Part shown: positions 45,557 to 57,695 of the stretch, one piece after another
Layout of the letters: every line of letters starts with the position of its first letter
How positions within the stretch are numbered: the first letter of the stretch is position 1
Source of the DNA: Phoronis australis
Lineage: Eukaryota; Phoronida; Phoronidae
Direction: 5' to 3'
Assembly (NCBI GenBank): GCA_002633005.1
Contig: NMRA01000051.1
Span: 749,273 to 813,272 of the forward strand
Length of the DNA: 64,000 bases
Notes under the pieces: generated by a model
What the model saw: only the letters and a program-made list of their open reading frames with translations
The model's database searches: none
Told to the model about the DNA's origin: nothing
Translations under genes and position numbers: made by a program

Positions 45557-48500
45557 ATGGCGTCGTGCAGTAGAGTCTTCTCGAAGTTAGCCGGTAGGTA
45601 TCATCGGATAATTCAAGCAAATCAACTGTGGCTTAAAATTCGAATGCGACATAAGGTGAAATTTCAGTTATATTGTTTCAGTTTTGTTTGATCATCCGTC
45701 CCAGTAAACTCCTGGTTTCTTTTTTTGGCCCTGGCAATACACCGCCTTGTGTCCAGTGTCGAGTGACCGTGGCGTGAACTGAATGTCGGCGACTCGACGT
45801 GATATTAGTTTCTCTAGGCAACACGTAGCCCCTCGGTTGGCCGGTTAGGGGCTTCAATACTTCCCATCGCTTTCTTTGTTAATTTCTTCCCTGTGTTTTA
45901 TTCGTCAACATGTGTGATTTCACGTAACTTCCTCAAAATGGCACCCGGTAAGAGAAACTTCAGGAGCAAACCGCGACAGATTTTCATAGATATCTTAAAG
46001 TTATGCTGACTAGATTGTATTCACACTCCAGAGCCATGGTATGTGTTAATTGTAACTCCATGTGCCCATACTGCATGTTTCATTTGGTTTTATTGGCTGA
46101 AATGAGTAACTTTTTATGGGGATGTACCATCACCCATGTGTGCCTGATCAGGCATTCGATTCAGGCAATGTAATTGCTATAGTTTTTCAAGCACTCTCAC
46201 ACACAAAGCTTTTCTGTTTTTTCAATCAATGATATGTGAAGAATTTTCATTTGGTTATTATTAAGTCACTATTTTCCAGTAGGATTTATTGCAACTTGAT
46301 TTGTGTTTGCATTAAGTTAAAATAAAAGTTAAAAACCTGACGAACCAGCTGTGGTCCTAGGGACTAATCTAGGAGTTGAAAAGTGGGGGTCCAAATTTGT
46401 AAGAATGGTGAGTCTCACAGTGCGGGATTCTGAGGCACACAGCGCCGAAAGGGGGGGGTTCTCTAGCTGAAGAAAAAATTGTAATTTATATAAAAATGGT
46501 CATTTTCCTTGCATTTTATTTAACATACTGTTTACCTGTTTTTTCTTATTCAAAGGATGACAAAGAATGAAACTAAACAAACATCAAAAGGTTTGATCTA
46601 TTCAGGATGTATGCATTGTCACCAGACTGCAAAAATCAAGATCTATAAATCTTTTTTGTAAGATAATCTGTGTAGAGATGCATGTTAGAAAAATAATTCA
46701 TAGCACGATTTCAGAACTCAATGCATCTTGAAGCTCTCAAAAAAGAAGTGTGTTACTTTAATTTAGTTGAGCAAGATAATTTAAACTGGTGAGAAAACAA
46801 TGAAGTTGCAAACGAAAGGACACAAAGAAAAATATCATTGAGTATACGTTTCTATGTTTCATTACACCACACAGTACTGCAATTCATAAGTCTACAGTTT
46901 ACAAGAGAACACGTATCCTCAACAAATTCATAACTCAGGCCCACCGGCGCTCGACACAGGCGAAAATGTCCACTCGAAAGTGGGAGTGACGGCATATTTA
47001 CATTCACGCTTCTATACCCGGACTTTGCTTCGTAAGAGATGATGACCACAAAAGAAATGTTGGAACTCTGTGTTTGAATTTGGGACTCGTATTTTTATGT
47101 TTACCAAGCGCTTTACTCGTAAATTTGGTGTTGCCTGGAGTTTGACTACGGGCATCGCTAGTGGTAGCCGGGGACATCATGCTTGTTAGCGTCTTCTGCA
47201 GTGCATTGTAAATGGAGGCTTTGTTGAAATTGACTGTTACCAGTCCCAAAGTTTACACAGTCTTTCATACTATGCTACAACAAATTTGTTCAAACTCGCC
47301 TAATAATCATGGAATTCCGCAAAAAGTTGAAGTATTTCGAGGCTTTACTTTCATGCTAATTTAGTCATTGTATCCGTTACTCACATGAGACTGAACATTT
47401 TTTCTCGTGAAGTTTACACTACATTCTTGCACACCAATATGTCGTTCGGCCGGGGCGGAATTTTTGTAATTTTTTCATTCGTTCAAGTTGCAACGAAACA
47501 GTGCAAACAAATTAAGACAGTTTGCGATAAGTGTTATCTGGTTCAAAATGCATGTTCAACGACTTTGATGGCATTTGTATGGCAGGTCAGTCCTAGAATT
47601 TTGGCGGGCATCGTTTTTCTTAAACCTGCATGTTTTCGTATTTCAAATTGGTCGCTCCGTCAAATACAATTAGAGAGTGCCACTACTTCAATTTCGCCAA
47701 CTAGCATTAGGTGCACGGCAAATTCTTTGAACTTCGGGGTCTGTGTACTTCCAATTCTAAAGATTAAGCGTCCATGTACAGTAGTTAGCGCTGGATGCAA
47801 TACTTCTCGACACTCGCCATGAGGTCACCCTGACGTCAAAGAACATGAAGGTATTCCCTAAAAAATATGGCTGCCAGAATTTGCCAATCGTCATTGTGAC
47901 ATTTGTAGTAAAAATAGACACTAACAATCGCTGACGTCGGGTTTTTTTCTGAATGGTTATCGAACTAGAACAATGGATTGTAGGTTTCAGTAAAATTTAT
48001 AAATCATATAAATCATAAATGTTAAAATTATTCGCTTAGCCATCGTTTTCGACGAGGTTGTCGTGAAACAGGCTGTCTTTTTTGTCTTAGCCATGCCGTC
48101 CAAGCCCTCGTTTTTTTAAATGACCGTCCCAATGATAGCCAGGACGGCCGCTAGATGAGTTCCTGCTGTGACCACACGTCATCTGATCGTCCTCAATACA
48201 CTATATATAATACCAGGAAGACATTACCTAAAAGGTCTGACACTCAGGACTAGGAATTCCACTGGTGCTTCACTTCAGCCATTCTCATCAAACACAATTA
48301 AATGTCAATGAATTTACACGAAACAGGGATTCAACAAACCATGAGCAATTGTTTCTCCTGATAGCATTTACAGTGTCTTATTCCAGCGAGTTTGCAATGT
48401 GAGTTTGGATAAAGAATGATAAAAATAATGTATGCAGTCAGGTAGATTGTTTTGAAGTTTGTTCAAATTAGAACGCAGTCAATATTTCGTAATGGTAAAA

Positions 48501-51500
48501 TTTCGTTTATTACAATTTTCAACAAGAGCAACCAAGAAGGCATTTTTACTTGATTATTTGAAAAGTTTTTATAGTCCCCAGCGAACACAATAAAATTTTG
48601 AATATTTTTGGTTATACAGCGAGCATTTTAAATTTAAAAATTTACTGTTTTGGCTGTTTGAATTTGTCGGTTCACCGTTTTTTCTTCATATTCTGTCTGT
48701 AAACTACCTGCTGGCTGGCTATATTTATCCTGCCCTACATGGCTTTCATTTCCAACATTACAGCACTGGTAAATAGATACGCTTGATGGCTGCCTTTTGC
48801 TAGGTGTCATTTCTTTTAAAGCTTTATTCACTTCCAGCTCAGCGGCTAGGTGTAAGGACTTGCTACACAGCGACACGACCTTCACTGTTGATCAACAAAG
48901 ACACCCGTGTCATCTGCCAAGGGTTCACTGGTAAACAGGGCACATTTCACAGCAAGCAATCCATCGAATATGGCACAAACATGGTCGGGGGCGTGTCACC
49001 AGGGAAAGGGGGTCAGACTCACCTCGATTTACCCGTGTTCAATTCTGTCAAAGAGGTGAGTTGCAGCAGGACATTTCTGTGCAAGGATATTGTGATGGAT
49101 AATTGTCTGGGAAGGGGGAGAGTGCATGTTTGTCATGAATTACAGGGACGTTTTCGGTGAGACAAAAAAAATTACAGAAAATAGCTTGAACAGGGAATTG
49201 AATCTACTAGCTCCACAATAGCTCATGCACGCTCTACAGCTGAGCCAAATGTCACGCGTTAAATAGCGGGGTATTTTAAGCATATTTAAGTGGTAAAGAT
49301 ACTGGCCTTAATTTCAATGAATGTCTGGTAGACGACAGCGAGGCTTGGCGATATGTAATAAAATCACAAAAACAACAGATTTTGTTGCTCTGGTCAAAGC
49401 TACAAACTTCAAGTAGATGTCTATGCTGCGTCAGAGTTACAAGTTTGGATTTTGTCATGAAAAGTTTAGCGTACTTACATTGCGTTTGAAAATCAAATTA
49501 CAACGTAGTTGCTAATTAGTTACTAATTTGATCTCATAGGAGAATAGTTATTTCTTTAGCAAAACAAGACATTTTTGTTGTTGTACCAATTTCAAGGCTT
49601 TACCTACAAATCCTCACAGTATGATCATTGGCTTTAGTATAGTTAATTTCTAATTCCTGGTGAGTTTGAATGTTCTGTTGTTGACAATGTGGAGAAGACT
49701 TAGTAATGTATGAGAGTGACGATTGAGCTCATCTTCAATGTTCTCCACAACCTGTTTTAACACATTATAGTGTCCTTTTTGCCAGCACTTGAAGCTTTTT
49801 TTNNNNNNNNNNNNNNNNNNNNNNNNNNNNNNNNNNNNNNNNNNNNNNNNNNNNNNNNNNNNNNNNNNNNNNNNNNNNNNNNNNNNNNNNNNNNNNNNNN
49901 NNNNNNNNNNNNNNNNNNNNNNNNNNNNNNNNNNNNNNNNNNNNNNNNNNNNNNNNNNNNNNNNNNNNNNNNNNGAATATGGCACAAACATGGTCGGGGG
50001 CGTGTCACCAGGGAAAGGGGGTCAGACTCACCTCGATTTACCCGTGTTCAATTCTGTCAAAGAGGTGAGTTGCAGCAGGACATTTCTGTGCAAGGATATT
50101 GTGATGGATAATTGTCTGGAAAGGGGGAGAGTGCATGTTTGTCATGAATTACAGGGACGTTTTCGGTGGGACAAAAAAAATTACAGAAAATAGCTTGAAC
50201 AGGGAATTGAATCTACTAGCTCCACAATAGCTCATGCACGCTCTACAGCTGAGCCAAATGTCACGCGTTAAATAGCAGGGTATTTTAAGCATATTTAAGT
50301 GGTAAAGATACTGGCCTTAATTTCAATGAATGTCTGGTAGACGACAGCGAGGCTTGGCGATATGTAATAAAATCACAAAAACAACAGATTTTGTTGCTCT
50401 GGTCAAAGCTACAAACTTCAAGTAGATGTCTATGCTGCGTCAGAGTTACAAGTTTGGATTTTGTCATGAAAAGTTTAGCGTACTTACATTGCGTTTGAAA
50501 ATCAAATTACAACGTAGTTGCTAATTAGTTACTAATTTGATCTCATAGGAGAATAGTTATTTCTTTAGCAAAACAAGACATTTTTGTTGTTGTACCAATT
50601 TCAAGGCTTTACCTACAAATCCTCACAGTATGATCATTGGCTTTAGTATAGTTAATTTCTAATTCCTGGTGAGTTTGAATGTTCTGTTGTTGACAATGTG
50701 GAGAAGACTTAGTAATGTATGAGAGTGACGATTGAGCTCATCTTCAATGTTCTCCACAACCTGTTTTAACACATTATAGTGTCCTTTTTGCCAGCACTTG
50801 AAGCTTTTTTTGTTTTTACAACACTGATGTGCATTACATCAGGAAACAGGGAAGGTGAATGCAACTGAATGTACTTTTACACTGTACTTGGAATGTCGGC
50901 TGCCGCATGCTTTTATTTCTCACACATTTGGGTTTTCAGTCACGGAGAACACTGTTTTCCACATCCAATAGATGAAGCTTGAACTTATTTAGTCATTCAC
51001 TGCGGAACAGAGTTATGTGATTTTTCCTTTTTAAATAACATGATGTGAGAGTACAACAAATAGATGCTTGAGACAGTTGAGCAAAACAATACCCGAGCAA
51101 CACATGACTCCCGCTATCTTAAACATAGCTTTTCACTCAGGAAGACGACTCACAGAGCTGTAAACTCAGTTCCCTGACTCTCAAACACTGCCCCACACAA
51201 TACTCAGGTCTGGCACCTGTATACACAGCTCATGGACTCTAGTCCAAGTCATGCAAGCCACTCAGTGAGCCATATTTTTGGGGTGCATGAGCTGTGTTTT
51301 TTTATTCAGGTCCATGAGCCATGTCCATGAGTTCATGAACCATGTTGTTTGTAGCCTGAGCTTTTAAAAATGTTTCCAATGGAGGCTCCTGAGCTTGAAT
51401 GAAGCCGCATTATGCATTGTACAAATCTCATGACAAAATTCTTTTTGTTGATCATGTTTGCATATATTTCACTTTGTTCAACTGCAGGCTAGAGATGCAA

Positions 51501-54500
51501 CAAACTGCGATGCCTCAGTAATCTACGTACCACCACCTTTCGCAGCAGCTGCCATCATGGAAGCCCTGGATGCCGAAGTGCCACTAATTGTAGTCATCAC
51601 TGAGGGAATCCCCCAGCAGGACATGGTGCGTGTGAAGAACCGCCTCCTGCAGCAGGACAAATCACGTGTCATAGGGCCTAACTGTCCGGGCATCATTAAG
51701 GTATGTGCATTCTTTACTGTATTCTATAATCAGTGTTTCCACTTGTCTTGCCAAAACCTGGAGGTAATTTTTTTGTTTAAAGTAGCTTCCATTGGCCTTT
51801 TTTGGATAGCCTGAGATGGGATACACAATGAGTTATGGGATAACTGTCATCTAAAGTAGCGCCACCTGATTTTATGAAAATATCAAACATTGCATAGAAC
51901 AAAAAATGAAGTCACAATCAAGAAAACTGTAACAGCGTTTGTGAGATTCCATGTTGAACATTTATATTGAGCAAAATTTGGTCATGTTATTGATGCTGAT
52001 GTTTGTACTTTCTTGCAAGATTACACTAAAAGAAATGCACAGTGAATCAATCAATAGCAGATTGGTATAAAAGTGCGTCATCACATTTTACAGGCTTTCT
52101 TCTTTCAGAAAATATTGACTTTTACCGAATTAAAATCTCTAGTTTTGTAAATATTTGGCTAAATTTCTAGGCTAGTGAATAAGGTACTACATGACCTTAA
52201 CTGCCAGCTTATCGAGAAAATGATGGGCTGCATGACATTTTTATTTTGGTTCTGGATTAGGTGACTGTTATCCCACAAATATATGCTATGTTTTTGCTAT
52301 CCGTAAAAAGCCAACGCATTAAAAACTGATGGAAAATTTTACAAGCTACATTGAAGTAGTTTATTTTGTGATGAGTCGCATCGCTGGTTCATGCACTCAG
52401 CTTTGCTTGGCAGGAGTCTTTAGTTGAATATGGATAATGTGAGAGAAGCTGTAATTTGAGTCAATATTTCTATTGAGGATTGTCTATTGTCAACACTGGG
52501 CTTAGACATTTCACTAGTTGTAAGTTGTTGTTTTGTTGTATTACAGCCAGGCGAATGTAAAATCGGTATCATGCCTGGACACATCCATCAACCAGGGAGG
52601 GTCGGGATTGTGTCGCGTTCTGGTAAGTTAAGAAGGTTTCAAGCGCAATTGCCGCTGCTTGGTTGCTTAGGTGAGATCAGTTCGCTGCAAAGATTTTCAA
52701 GAAGTAAAAGCTGAACGATCTGTGTACGGAAACTCCGTTTTGTGGGCTTAAGCAGAGGTTCACCACACTGTGTCCATTCTTCAGTATAGCTGATGTGTGA
52801 TTTCTCACAGTTTCCTTGTACCAGTCTGGTACATTTTAAACAGTTATGATTGATTTCCAAAAATGGTAAACTCTTCTAGGCAAACACAAGCAAAATTTGT
52901 AAGCTTGAAATATAAGCATAGGTACAACCAGTTAGGCCAAAGAAAAAAGCTTAGTCGTTTCTGGTCTGCACCCCAACTCATTTTGAAATCTGCATCTCAA
53001 TATAAAGAAAGATCAAGCGCTCTTCCCCATGAGTTTCAGCCAAGTTCTTGAACTTTGTTCAAACGCCACGCACACACTGATTTTAAGCTACAAAGTCAGC
53101 TGCAATCACCTCGTGGTTAGTGGGAATTTACTCACTCCCCCATTACACTTGTGCTGCAGGAGCTGAATTTACCACATGTTCCGGGGGAAATGTTGGTAGT
53201 ACTTGATAATTTCCTTGAATTTAGACTTTTGAAACTAGATGTCTGAATTAAAATGCTTGAATCTGTTTTTTTAAGTTTGTTTTAAACCTGTAAACAGCAA
53301 TTTTTTGATTTTGTTTTAACTTTCAAAATATACATAATCTGATTAAAATTACAGTATTTGGCCACTGTTTCACTGTTAATTTTATATTTTTAACTGAAGT
53401 GCAGTGTGATTAAAAGCCTAAATTGTTGCTGAATAAGCCAGCTTGTCCTGTAACACGCAATGCGTATGAACTCATAATCTTAGGGTTGCCCAACCCCAAT
53501 AAACTCTAAAGTGTTTTCTTGAGTCCATTATGATTTTGATGTTCTTGTGTTTATCAGAAATCAAATCTTATCATAGTATGGATTATCATGAGACCGATTT
53601 AATTGGCTTAATTTATTTTTGTTGTTTTCACAGCTAAATAGTGTGGAAATGCATTTAGAAGCTCTGAGTTGATCCAAATGAAGAGTCTATATCTTCATTT
53701 CAGGCACTCTAACATACGAAGCTGTTCATCAAACTACGCTTTCTGGTCTTGGGCAGTCATTATGCGTCGGTATTGGTGGTGACCCGTTCAACGGAACCAA
53801 CTTCATTGACTGTCTAGAAATCTTCCTCAAGGATCCCCAGACAGAAGGTAGGAAGAATCTCTTAACACATGAAAGCATAAAAGTTTTACCAGCTTGCTGG
53901 TGGCTGGGTCTCCACCACCTTAACAGCCAAACGTGGTCTTAGTTAAGGTGCATTTATCTCTTATGAATCGTTTTTCCTCAAGATGTAGTAATGTTAAATG
54001 TTTTTTTTTAGTTAAGTTCCAGTCCATTAAGCAAACTAAGCTACAACTTGGGGTCCCGCCTCGTAGCCACAGCAGCTGTCAAAAGTTGTGTCAAAGGGGC
54101 TGAGGGGGATGAAATTGCAGCAAACTGACTGGCTCAAAAATTGTTGTAACCAGGGTGGTGGAAAACTGTGATTCCTCGGGGCAGCACAAGTTCTAGGGCC
54201 CTAACTTTTTATGACTTTGGGGTCCCCCCAAAAAGAAGCCTTATTCCCAGCACTGATTGAGAAGCACTTTAACATAACATTCTATCCCTGAACATTTGAG
54301 GTTTATCTAAGTTTGTGAGGTTATTGTACTTTCATATATTGCTTGTGCTTTACAGGTATTTGTATGATTGGCGAGATCGGTGGTGCGGCGGAGGAGAAAG
54401 CAGCAGAGTACCTGGCCGAACATAACACGGTGGGTAGTTACTTAGTGATTGTATGTGTTTGTTGTGTCTTGACGTGCAGCCTGCTTGAGACACGAGCAAG

Positions 54501-56330
54501 AGTTGGCGGGAGTACAAGATTTTATCACCATTTGCAGTGCTCTTTGTGTCGTGGAAATGAATTATGGACAAATGCCACCATCACTCATCATATCCGCATT
54601 TTTGTAATACAGGATCTTATTAATCAAAACATTCAACACCTGCTGTTGTGTGAATCTGAATGTCCCAGGGCAATAGTCATATTACCTAAACAATGCACCA
54701 TTGATTTAGTTTTATGGTTCAAATGTTGCTCTGAAAATGGTGTCTATTATTTAGTAATTATCTTGACATTGAAATATTGTTATATTCTGCATTTTCTCCA
54801 GGGTCCCAATGCCAAACCAGTTGTGTCTTTCATTGCTGGTCTAACAGCGCCCCCTGGCCGTCGTATGGGCCATGCTGGAGCAATCATTTCTGGTGGCAAG
54901 GGCGGAGCCGAGGACAAGATCAATGCACTGAAAGAGGCGGGAGTGTTTGTTACCATGTCACCAGCCCAGATGGGCACTTCTATGCTTAAGGTAAGATGGA
55001 ATAGTCTGGCGATAGATTAATTGAAGTTATGACTGTGCCTGACTCATTTTGAGACCTGCGCTCAGTGACTAAAAAGACATCTGCTCATATCACTTTCAGC
55101 CAGTGTCTTGTGCTTTTTGAAAAGCTGCAAAAAGTTACGTGAGTAAGATTTGAAATATCCTGATTTGCCAAGTGATGAGTAAAAATTGTGCATCATTTTG
55201 CTTCTCCCATGTATGTTCGTACAGTGCCACCTATCGACCACTGATTTTTACAAAAACACAGACTTAGAGCAAAGTCTGCTTTTTTGTTCTTAATCAATAT
55301 AAGAATGGGTCGCTAAAAGTTCTCAAGCACCGATTTTTTAAGCCAGTGGTCATACATACAATAGACAACAAGGTGGGAGGCACTGGAAGACCAGAGCCAG
55401 CATGCAGTGCACCCTTGTGAGCCACTCATTCAACATAGGTTTTTCACATGTTATGACCAAAGACTTCACCTCTGTGTCATTCTCAACATACTGAAGTATT
55501 GTAATTTTTTAATTTAACGTCATTTAAAAATATGTAACATCCATTTATGAATATTTTGAGATTCAGCACGCACTAAAAGTAATCCTATGAAATTCCACTT
55601 CATGAATTGGGGCTGACTGCGACTGTTTATTTCTGCAATGCTGATTATGAATTTTGCTTCAACTAAGCCTTCATATCAGGGAATTCCGCCAGTCATCACG
55701 ACATAGAATCTAAAATGTCCATGTGTATTTCTGCTTTGATGTTGCACTAGAATAAGAGCTAAAGTTTCGTTTCTCGATTTTTTGATGGATATCTTTCTTG
55801 GTATTAATAATCAAAACTTATTACTGCAAAAAATGTTTAATTCCTTTTTGTCTTGTGTATTGACAATTATAAACAAAATTTTACTGCTAGGCGTTATTAT
55901 GTGCCCTGTAGGTGAAATATTTGTGGATTTTCTGTATTAGGAGACAAACTAGTTTACTTTCCACTCTTGTCTTTCATCTGTCTTAGTACAAGACGAATGT
56001 AATCAGACAACATACTGTTTCTCCGTCATGATGGTTAATTCTGTTAACAACGAAAATGGCTGGTTATAACAATTTTAGATTCAAAATTTTAACTGCAGAA
56101 TGGCTTAGTCACGTCTATTACTGTCCCCTTCATTCTCAGTCATGAGAGAAGACTACTTTAACAAGGAATTTGACTTCCGCTCAGCCGCCATAAGATGACG
56201 GGGAGTTCCTGGCCATTTTGTACGAATACTTCTGGTGTGTATGGTTCACCTACAATATTGCAATATGACACAAAAATTTACAAATTTTCTTTTTTTTTTT
56301 CAGGAATTTGAAAAGAAAGGATTGGTGTGA
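45557..56330 (+). CDS. SUCLG1: Succinyl-CoA ligase (ADP/GDP-forming) alpha subunit, mitochondrial, 325 aa
   Basis: Eight exons: 45557-45593, 48838-49055, 51488-51700, 52547-52622, 53704-53847, 54356-54429, 54802-54990 and 56304-56330 (TGA). Phases run 1,0,0,1,1,0,0 with GT..AG throughout. Exon 1 ([12 protein letters not shown]) plus the start of exon 2 ([15 protein letters not shown]) is a basic, acid-free N-terminus typical of a mitochondrial presequence. Then come the CoA-binding Rossmann part ([13 protein letters not shown]), [50 protein letters not shown] and the phosphohistidine loop [17 protein letters not shown]. The last exon gives EFEKKGLV. The enzyme makes ATP or GTP from succinyl-CoA in the TCA cycle, with nucleotide choice set by the beta subunit. 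The 3' part of exon 2 is duplicated at 49975-50064. Confidence 0.95.
45938..45947 (+). other. Possible alternative first exon of SUCLG1
   Basis: ATGGCACCCG is followed directly by a strong donor GTAAGA. Like exon 1, the exon would end in phase 1, so it could splice to 48838 and give MAP + AQRLG. It may be chance. Confidence 0.25.
47004..47249 (-). other. Possible minus-strand exon, unknown
   Basis: An open frame of about 80 codons, rich in Ser, Thr, Lys and Pro ([20 protein letters not shown]). It has no upstream ATG before [12 protein letters not shown] and an internal donor-like CTTG|gtaaac. It could be a first exon of an antisense transcript. I do not recognise it. Confidence 0.2.
49192..49257 (-). 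repeat. tRNA-derived fragment (duplicated at 50201-50266)
   Basis: The minus strand reads TGGCTCAGCTGTAGAGCG and then GTAGATTCAATTCCC, matching pol III box A and box B at tRNA spacing. An acceptor stem is lacking. The second copy is part of the surrounding assembly-type duplication. Confidence 0.45.
49803..49974. other. Assembly gap (172 N)
   Basis: A run of N. Its real length is unknown. Confidence 0.99.
49975..50064 (+). pseudogene. Second, partial copy of SUCLG1 exon 2
   Basis: It encodes the same residues as 48966-49055 ([15 protein letters not shown] to FNSVKE) and keeps the donor GAG|gtgagt. Its 5' part is lost in the N block. It must not be added to the SUCLG1 model: inclusion would repeat 30 residues that the family has once. 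Confidence 0.85.
50811..51487 (+). other. SUCLG1 intron 2, unique 3' part
   Basis: Short TCATGAGC/CCATGAGC/TGAGCTTG words recur at about 51225-51400. No other feature was found. Confidence 0.5.
51701..52546 (+). other. SUCLG1 intron 3
   Basis: Mostly a copy of dispersed repeat family E (about 51838-52210). Confidence 0.5.
51838..52210 (+). repeat. Dispersed repeat, family E (copy in SUCLG1 intron 3)
   Basis: It shares in order AAAACTGTAACAGC, ATTTGGTCATGTTAT, AGCAGATTGGTAT, TTAAAATCT..TTTGTAAATATTTGG and GTGAATAAGG with 62090-62350, in the same orientation. It starts beside a GCGCCACCTGATTT word. Confidence 0.5.
52623..53703 (+). other. SUCLG1 intron 4
   Basis: No coding sequence or clear repeat was recognised. 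Confidence 0.5.
53848..54355 (+). other. SUCLG1 intron 5
   Basis: No feature was recognised. Confidence 0.5.
54430..54801 (+). other. SUCLG1 intron 6
   Basis: The intron happens to be open in the frame of exons 6 and 7, so a single 225-codon frame (54343-55020) spans exon, intron and exon. The GT..AG borders and the family length show that it is removed. Confidence 0.6.
54991..56303 (+). other. SUCLG1 intron 7
   Basis: It contains a minus-strand copy of dispersed repeat family D (about 56035-56215) and ends in a T-tract before cag|GAATTT. Confidence 0.6.
56035..56215 (-). repeat. Dispersed repeat, family D (copy 2, inverted)
   Basis: The reverse complement matches 31165-31340 through CTCCCCGTCATCTTATGGCG, ACTGAGAATGAAGG, GTGACTAAGCCATTCTGC and CAGCCATTTTCG. 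Confidence 0.6.
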
Positions 56331-56769
56331 TGAGATTGTCCATTCTTCAGTTCAAGTTGATTTTGTACCAGAACTGCAGTTAACTGTACAGACCTTGAAT
56401 AGTTCACTCACTTTGATCTGGCCTTTTGTCACTTTTTCTGCTATTGACATCATGTGCGTTCCTGCTTGTCTGAAATTTGTAATTTTGAAATAAGTTTATT
56501 CTGGACAAAATTTTTGTGATGATCTGTGGATATGAAAGAATTGTGATCAAATTGTCATTGTTAATGTTATTATTTTTCAAACGATTTTTCTGTAAGTTAT
56601 CCGAACCTATTCTGTGATTATCGTCTGCATTCAGCAGGATTGCCATAACGTCTGATAGTTATCGTTTTGACAATAGGTGGTGCTGTAGGTTTTCAGCCAC
56701 TTGGAGTGTATATAAGGGAAGTAGATTCAAGTATTTATGTGTGAAGTTGTAAAAGCACTCTGGACCTGA

Positions 56770-56775
56770 AATAAA
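56770..56775 (+). promoter_or_regulatory. SUCLG1 polyadenylation signal
   Basis: AATAAA lies 440 bases after the SUCLG1 stop codon. No earlier canonical hexamer was seen on this strand. Confidence 0.5.
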
Positions 56776-57547
56776 TTACAACTGGCATTCAATTGGCTTT
56801 TGTTCTAAAGGCATTTTTTTGAAGAAATACTTTTTCTCTGACAGTGATCTGAATCATATGAGAATGGCAAGTGAGAAATGTCTCGCTCTGTGTCAATTTA
56901 CATTCAGATTTGCATCAGCAATATTGTGCTGCAGTCGATGTTGCAGTTGGCCACAATATACATAGACAATGTGAAAGTTTGCAGCCAGGTTTTAGGAACA
57001 CACAACTCAAACTAGTCTACCATCATAAACTAGCATTTCTTTTTGGAAATGAGACCAGTCCTTATTTCACTAATATGTGGCTTGGTCATCCAATGTGAAA
57101 CTTGAAAATGCCGATGGAAAGGACGAAGCCAAAATTGGGAAGAAGTGGCCCAAAAATAATGAATTATGAGGCGTTTTATGACGAGTAGGTCGACCATTTT
57201 TTGCATGATTTTAGCCAATTTTTGTAAATGTATCCCACGAACATTAAAGTTGCATGATTATAGGAGTTGTTCACTCGAACAAAGAGTCCATGTTTAGACT
57301 CGCATATGTGGGCCTTTCATACCAGTCTTTTTGCAGATTTTGTCGCAAAATTCTCACTCTGGTTAGAAAAGCTAAGGAAAGTTTAAGATTCCAGAAAACC
57401 CTCAAAAAGGCTCGTATAAACTGGCGTAGGGATAGTACTTGATCAAGCTACTAGTTCCAGCTCAGTAATCAGTTAGGTCGGGGGAGTGTGTACAGTGTAA
57501 GCGACAAGAATCATCCACACTTTCTAGTTGTAAACGACTATAGATGC

Positions 57548-57695
57548 CAGTGACGGATTTACATGACCTCCCTAAAATTCTCTCAGATTCCATTTGGCAG
57601 TAATTCGGGGGTGCGAATGTCTGACGGGCAAAATCCTGGCTAATACTCTGCCATGCCCCCCCCCCCTCCAACTCAGAATCCTGGAAAAGCCCCTG
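57548..57695. mobile_element. MITE, family A (copy 3)
   Basis: Left CAGTGACGGATTTACA, right GGAAAAGCCCCTG, with flanks GATGC / GATGG as an imperfect 5-bp target duplication. The interior shares GGGGTGCGAATGTCTG and GGGCAAAATCCTGG with copy 1. Confidence 0.75.

Larger units (their letters stand above)
45594..48837 (+). other. SUCLG1 intron 1
   Basis: It contains a possible alternative first exon (45938-45947) and a minus-strand open frame at 47004-47249 that may be an exon of an antisense gene. The plus-strand 145-codon frame at 47385-47822 has no recognisable domain. Confidence 0.5.
48966..50810. repeat. Near-identical duplication around an N block (2 x ~836 bp, offset 1009)
   Basis: 48966-49801 and 49975-50810 match except for a few substitutions (such as CTGGGAAGG/CTGGAAAGG, GGTGAGAC/GGTGGGAC, AGCGGGG/AGCAGGG). 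They are separated by the 172-base N block. The pattern suggests two haplotypes placed in tandem by scaffolding. Confidence 0.85.

Noticed and set aside
47385-47822. 145-codon plus-strand open frame in SUCLG1 intron 1
   Set aside because: No recognisable motif, and the residue content resembles translated non-coding AT-rich DNA.
49770-50193. Long frames running through the N block
   Set aside because: They owe their length to untranslatable N bases.
54343-55020. 225-codon open frame on the plus strand
   Set aside because: It spans SUCLG1 exon 6, intron 6 and exon 7. The middle is an intron that happens to lack stops, and splice borders plus family length show that it is removed.
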